Positions 14,853 through 16,583 of a stretch of 16,583 nucleotides of DNA are shown piece after piece. A program made the position numbers and the translations under genes. This DNA comes from Caryophanales bacterium UBA5732. Its GTDB lineage: Bacteria > Bacillota_I > Bacilli_A > Izemoplasmatales > Hujiaoplasmataceae. Numbering within the stretch: the first letter of the stretch is position 1; each line of letters opens with the position of its first letter. A model generated the notes under the pieces. That model was not told the origin of the DNA. It worked only from the letters and a program-made list of their open reading frames with translations, and did no database searches. The stretch lies in contig DIGC01000003.1 in assembly GCA_002419445.1 (NCBI GenBank), positions 1-16,583 of the forward strand. Reading direction: 5' to 3'.

Positions 14853-15985
14853 AAGAAATAGAAAAATACGTTATTGAAACCAGAAGACACTTGCATCAAT
14901 ATCCGGAAACGGGTTTTAACTGTAAATTTACTAGCCAGTTTGTTGAAGACGAGTTAAAAAAAATGGGTGTGGAAAAAATCGAACACGTCGGCACACATTC
15001 GCTTGTAGCTACGGTTATGAATGGTCAAGGTAGAACTTTAGGATTAAGAGCGGATTTTGACGCACTTAGTATTGAAGAAGAAACTAATCTTGAGTATCAA
15101 TCAAAAAACAAAGGCGTGATGCACGCTTGCGGTCACGATGCTCATACAGCAATGCTTTTAGGAGCGTGCAAGTATCTTATAGAAAATAAAACTGATTGGC
15201 AAGGAACGGTAAAACTGATCTTTCAAGAAGCGGAAGAAGGACCTGATCCTGGTGGAGCTTACTTTATTGTTAATTCCCATTTATTGGATGAAGTAGAAGA
15301 ATTTTTCGCTCTCCACGTCAGTTCGGGTTTTAAAACCGGAGAATTGGCAATTAATTATGGCCCGGCCTTAGCCGCAGCGGATACCATAAATCTTGTTTTT
15401 AAAGGTATCGGAACTCATGCGGCATATCCGCATTTAGGAATAGATCCGATTGTTATGCAGGCTGATTTTATCATGCGTTTACAGACAATTATCTCTAGAA
15501 AGATAAATCCATTTGAAACGGCTGTTATCTCAATTGGTGAAGTTAAAGCCGGTACGACTTTTAATATTATTCCTGATAAAGCTTATTTATCGGGGACGGT
15601 TAGAACTTTTAATGATGACGTCAGAAGCTTTATTGAGAAAGAACTTAATTTACTAGCTGAAAGTGTCTCTAAATATTATGGTGGAACTTACGAATTCGAA
15701 TACATTAAGGGCTATGACCCAACGATAAACTCCGAAGAATCAGTTGATAAAATCATTGAAACGGGAAAAGATATTTTTGATGAAATAACTGTTCTAAAAG
15801 AAGCATCGATGGGAGCGGAAGATTTTTCTCGCTATATTAACCTTAAAAAAGGCGCGATAGCTTGGCTTGGCGCTAGGTATTCTGAACAGGAAAATCATAA
15901 TATCCATAACAGTAAGTTTAATCTTAATGAGGAAGCTTTAATTAAGGGAACTAAATTATTTATAAATATAGTTAAGAAGGGATGA
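14849..15985 (+). CDS. M20 family metallo-amidohydrolase (N-acyl-amino acid type)
   Basis: Cytoplasmic metal-dependent hydrolase of the M20D group (aminoacylase, hippurate or IAA-amino acid hydrolase-like), which cleaves N-acyl or small peptide amide bonds. Motifs: RADFDAL at 67-73, HACGHDAH at 92-99 with the metal ligands C94 and H96, the catalytic and ligand acids E129-E130 in QEAEEG, H156 in LHVS, the dimerisation-domain GTHAAYPH block near 190, and the C-terminal metal ligand H353 in HNIHNSKF. The Cys in HACGHD is typical of M20D rather than of DapE or ArgE. The 378 residues are typical. It overlaps popT by ATGA and is followed five bases later by an amidohydrolase, so the pair may process related amides scavenged from outside. 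A diaminopimelate N-acetyl deacetylase (DapL/YkuR-type) role is possible; no lysine-pathway genes are adjacent. Confidence 0.88.
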   Translation: MKEIEKYVIETRRHLHQYPETGFNCKFTSQFVEDELKKMGVEKIEHVGTHSLVATVMNGQGRTLGLRADFDALSIEEETNLEYQSKNKGVMHACGHDAHTAMLLGACKYLIENKTDWQGTVKLIFQEAEEGPDPGGAYFIVNSHLLDEVEEFFALHVSSGFKTGELAINYGPALAAADTINLVFKGIGTHAAYPHLGIDPIVMQADFIMRLQTIISRKINPFETAVISIGEVKAGTTFNIIPDKAYLSGTVRTFNDDVRSFIEKELNLLAESVSKYYGGTYEFEYIKGYDPTINSEESVDKIIETGKDIFDEITVLKEASMGAEDFSRYINLKKGAIAWLGARYSEQENHNIHNSKFNLNEEALIKGTKLFINIVKKG

Positions 15986-15990
15986 ATTTC

Positions 15991-16583
15991 ATGTATTTAA
16001 TTAAAAATGCTAATTTAATCAGTATGGCAGATATTAACTATGAATTAGTTGATATTTTAGTTGAAGGTAAATTGATTAAGAAAATCGGTAAGTTAAATGA
16101 AAAAGATTTTCCCGGAGTAAAAGTAATTGATGCTTTAGGCCATTATGTAACTCCTGGCATCGTCGATCCGCATTGTCACATCGGTATTTTTGAAGAAGCA
16201 ATTGGTTTTGAAGGGGCAGACGGAAATGAAATGACATCACCAATCACTCCGGAAATGAGAGCGATTGATGCGATCAAACCACAGGATGTTGCTTTTCAAG
16301 AAGCAATGGAGTCTGGAGTTACAACTGTTTGTACTGGACCTGGAAGTGCTAATTGCATCGGCGGAACTTTTACCGTTTTAAAAACTTACGGTAAGACTGT
16401 TGATGATATGGTTGTTGTTCAAGAATCATCAATGAAGATGGCTTTAGGAGAAAATCCTAAACGAGTTTATAACTCAAAAAGCCAAACACCGGCAACCAGA
16501 ATGGCAACTGCCGCTTTAATCCGCGACGCTTTGCAAAAAGCTAAGGATTATCAAGAAAAACTTGATGAATATCAAGAAAACTT
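15991..16583 (+). CDS. Amidohydrolase (HutI-like, Amidohydro_1), 3' end cut by the window
   Basis: The frame opens at 15991 and runs 197 codons to the window edge with no stop, so only the N-terminal half is seen. It begins with the small beta-sandwich typical of the amidohydrolase superfamily (MYLIKNANLIS, later VIDALGHYVTPGIVDPH). The first metal motif HxH follows in DPHCHIG (residues about 60-66). GFEGADGNEMTSPITP and TGPGSANCIGG are blocks I recognise from an uncharacterised Bacillota group near imidazolonepropionase (COG1228). The remaining metal ligands (Lys, two His, Asp) lie beyond the window. The ATG is five bases after the M20 stop with AAGAAGGGATG upstream, so it belongs to the same operon. 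The reaction is probably hydrolysis of a cyclic or linear amide, or a deamination; the substrate is unknown. Confidence 0.85.
   Translation, partial: MYLIKNANLISMADINYELVDILVEGKLIKKIGKLNEKDFPGVKVIDALGHYVTPGIVDPHCHIGIFEEAIGFEGADGNEMTSPITPEMRAIDAIKPQDVAFQEAMESGVTTVCTGPGSANCIGGTFTVLKTYGKTVDDMVVVQESSMKMALGENPKRVYNSKSQTPATRMATAALIRDALQKAKDYQEKLDEYQEN

Noticed and set aside
1..16583. CRISPR arrays, tRNA or rRNA genes, IS elements, phage genes
   Set aside because: No regular repeat-spacer units, cloverleaf-like sequences, terminal inverted repeats with transposase, or integrase motifs were seen on either strand by eye.

Overview
The window is AT-rich and densely packed with genes, with short Shine-Dalgarno-led spacers and many 1- to 35-base overlaps. 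TGA is used as a genuine stop (comFA, the first gene of the second ABC pair, popT and the M20 hydrolase all end in TGA) and Trp is encoded by TGG. It therefore uses the standard code, unlike Mycoplasma or Spiroplasma. Low GC, long-form HPF, ComFA/ComFC, a DegV protein, DUF368 and YheI/YheH-type ABC pairs point to the Bacillota. A small-genome, Acholeplasma- or Izemoplasma-like or Erysipelotrichia-like lineage is plausible, but the genus cannot be fixed from this sequence.

Layout. (1) 47-1647: comFA and a very short comFC-like gene, overlapping by ATGA. (2) 1728-2264: hpf with its own promoter and a strong terminator. (3) 2321-3686, minus strand: two-subunit class I fumarase (alpha then beta, 35-nt overlap) ending in its own terminator, which lies beside the hpf terminator. 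(4) 3807-4655: a DegV/FakB-type fatty-acid-binding protein, divergent from the fumarase. (5) 4708-8298: a heterodimeric ABC exporter pair. (6) 8408-12540: a MarR repressor followed by a second heterodimeric ABC exporter pair, one operon. (7) 12622 to the window end: rimO, popT (DUF368), an M20 amidohydrolase and the 5' part of an Amidohydro_1 enzyme, all overlapping or closely spaced in one likely operon. No tRNA, rRNA, IS element or CRISPR array was seen, and no gene-free stretch exceeds about 125 bases.

How the genes work together. Each ABC pair has the signature of an asymmetric exporter: the first subunit has Asp-Asp at the end of Walker B but a good LSGGQ-type signature, and the second has Asp-Glu but a deviant signature. 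Together they make one degenerate and one active ATP site. The marR promoter carries a perfect 10-bp inverted repeat over its -35 box, a textbook autorepressor layout.

The most interesting observation is that the degV promoter, 4.6 kb upstream, carries an aligned 26-bp copy of this element. It matches at 21 of 26 positions, including one identical 10-bp half-site, and has the same offsets to the -35 and -10 boxes. I infer that one MarR regulator may control degV (and by read-through the first ABC pair) together with its own operon, linking fatty-acid handling to two membrane exporters.
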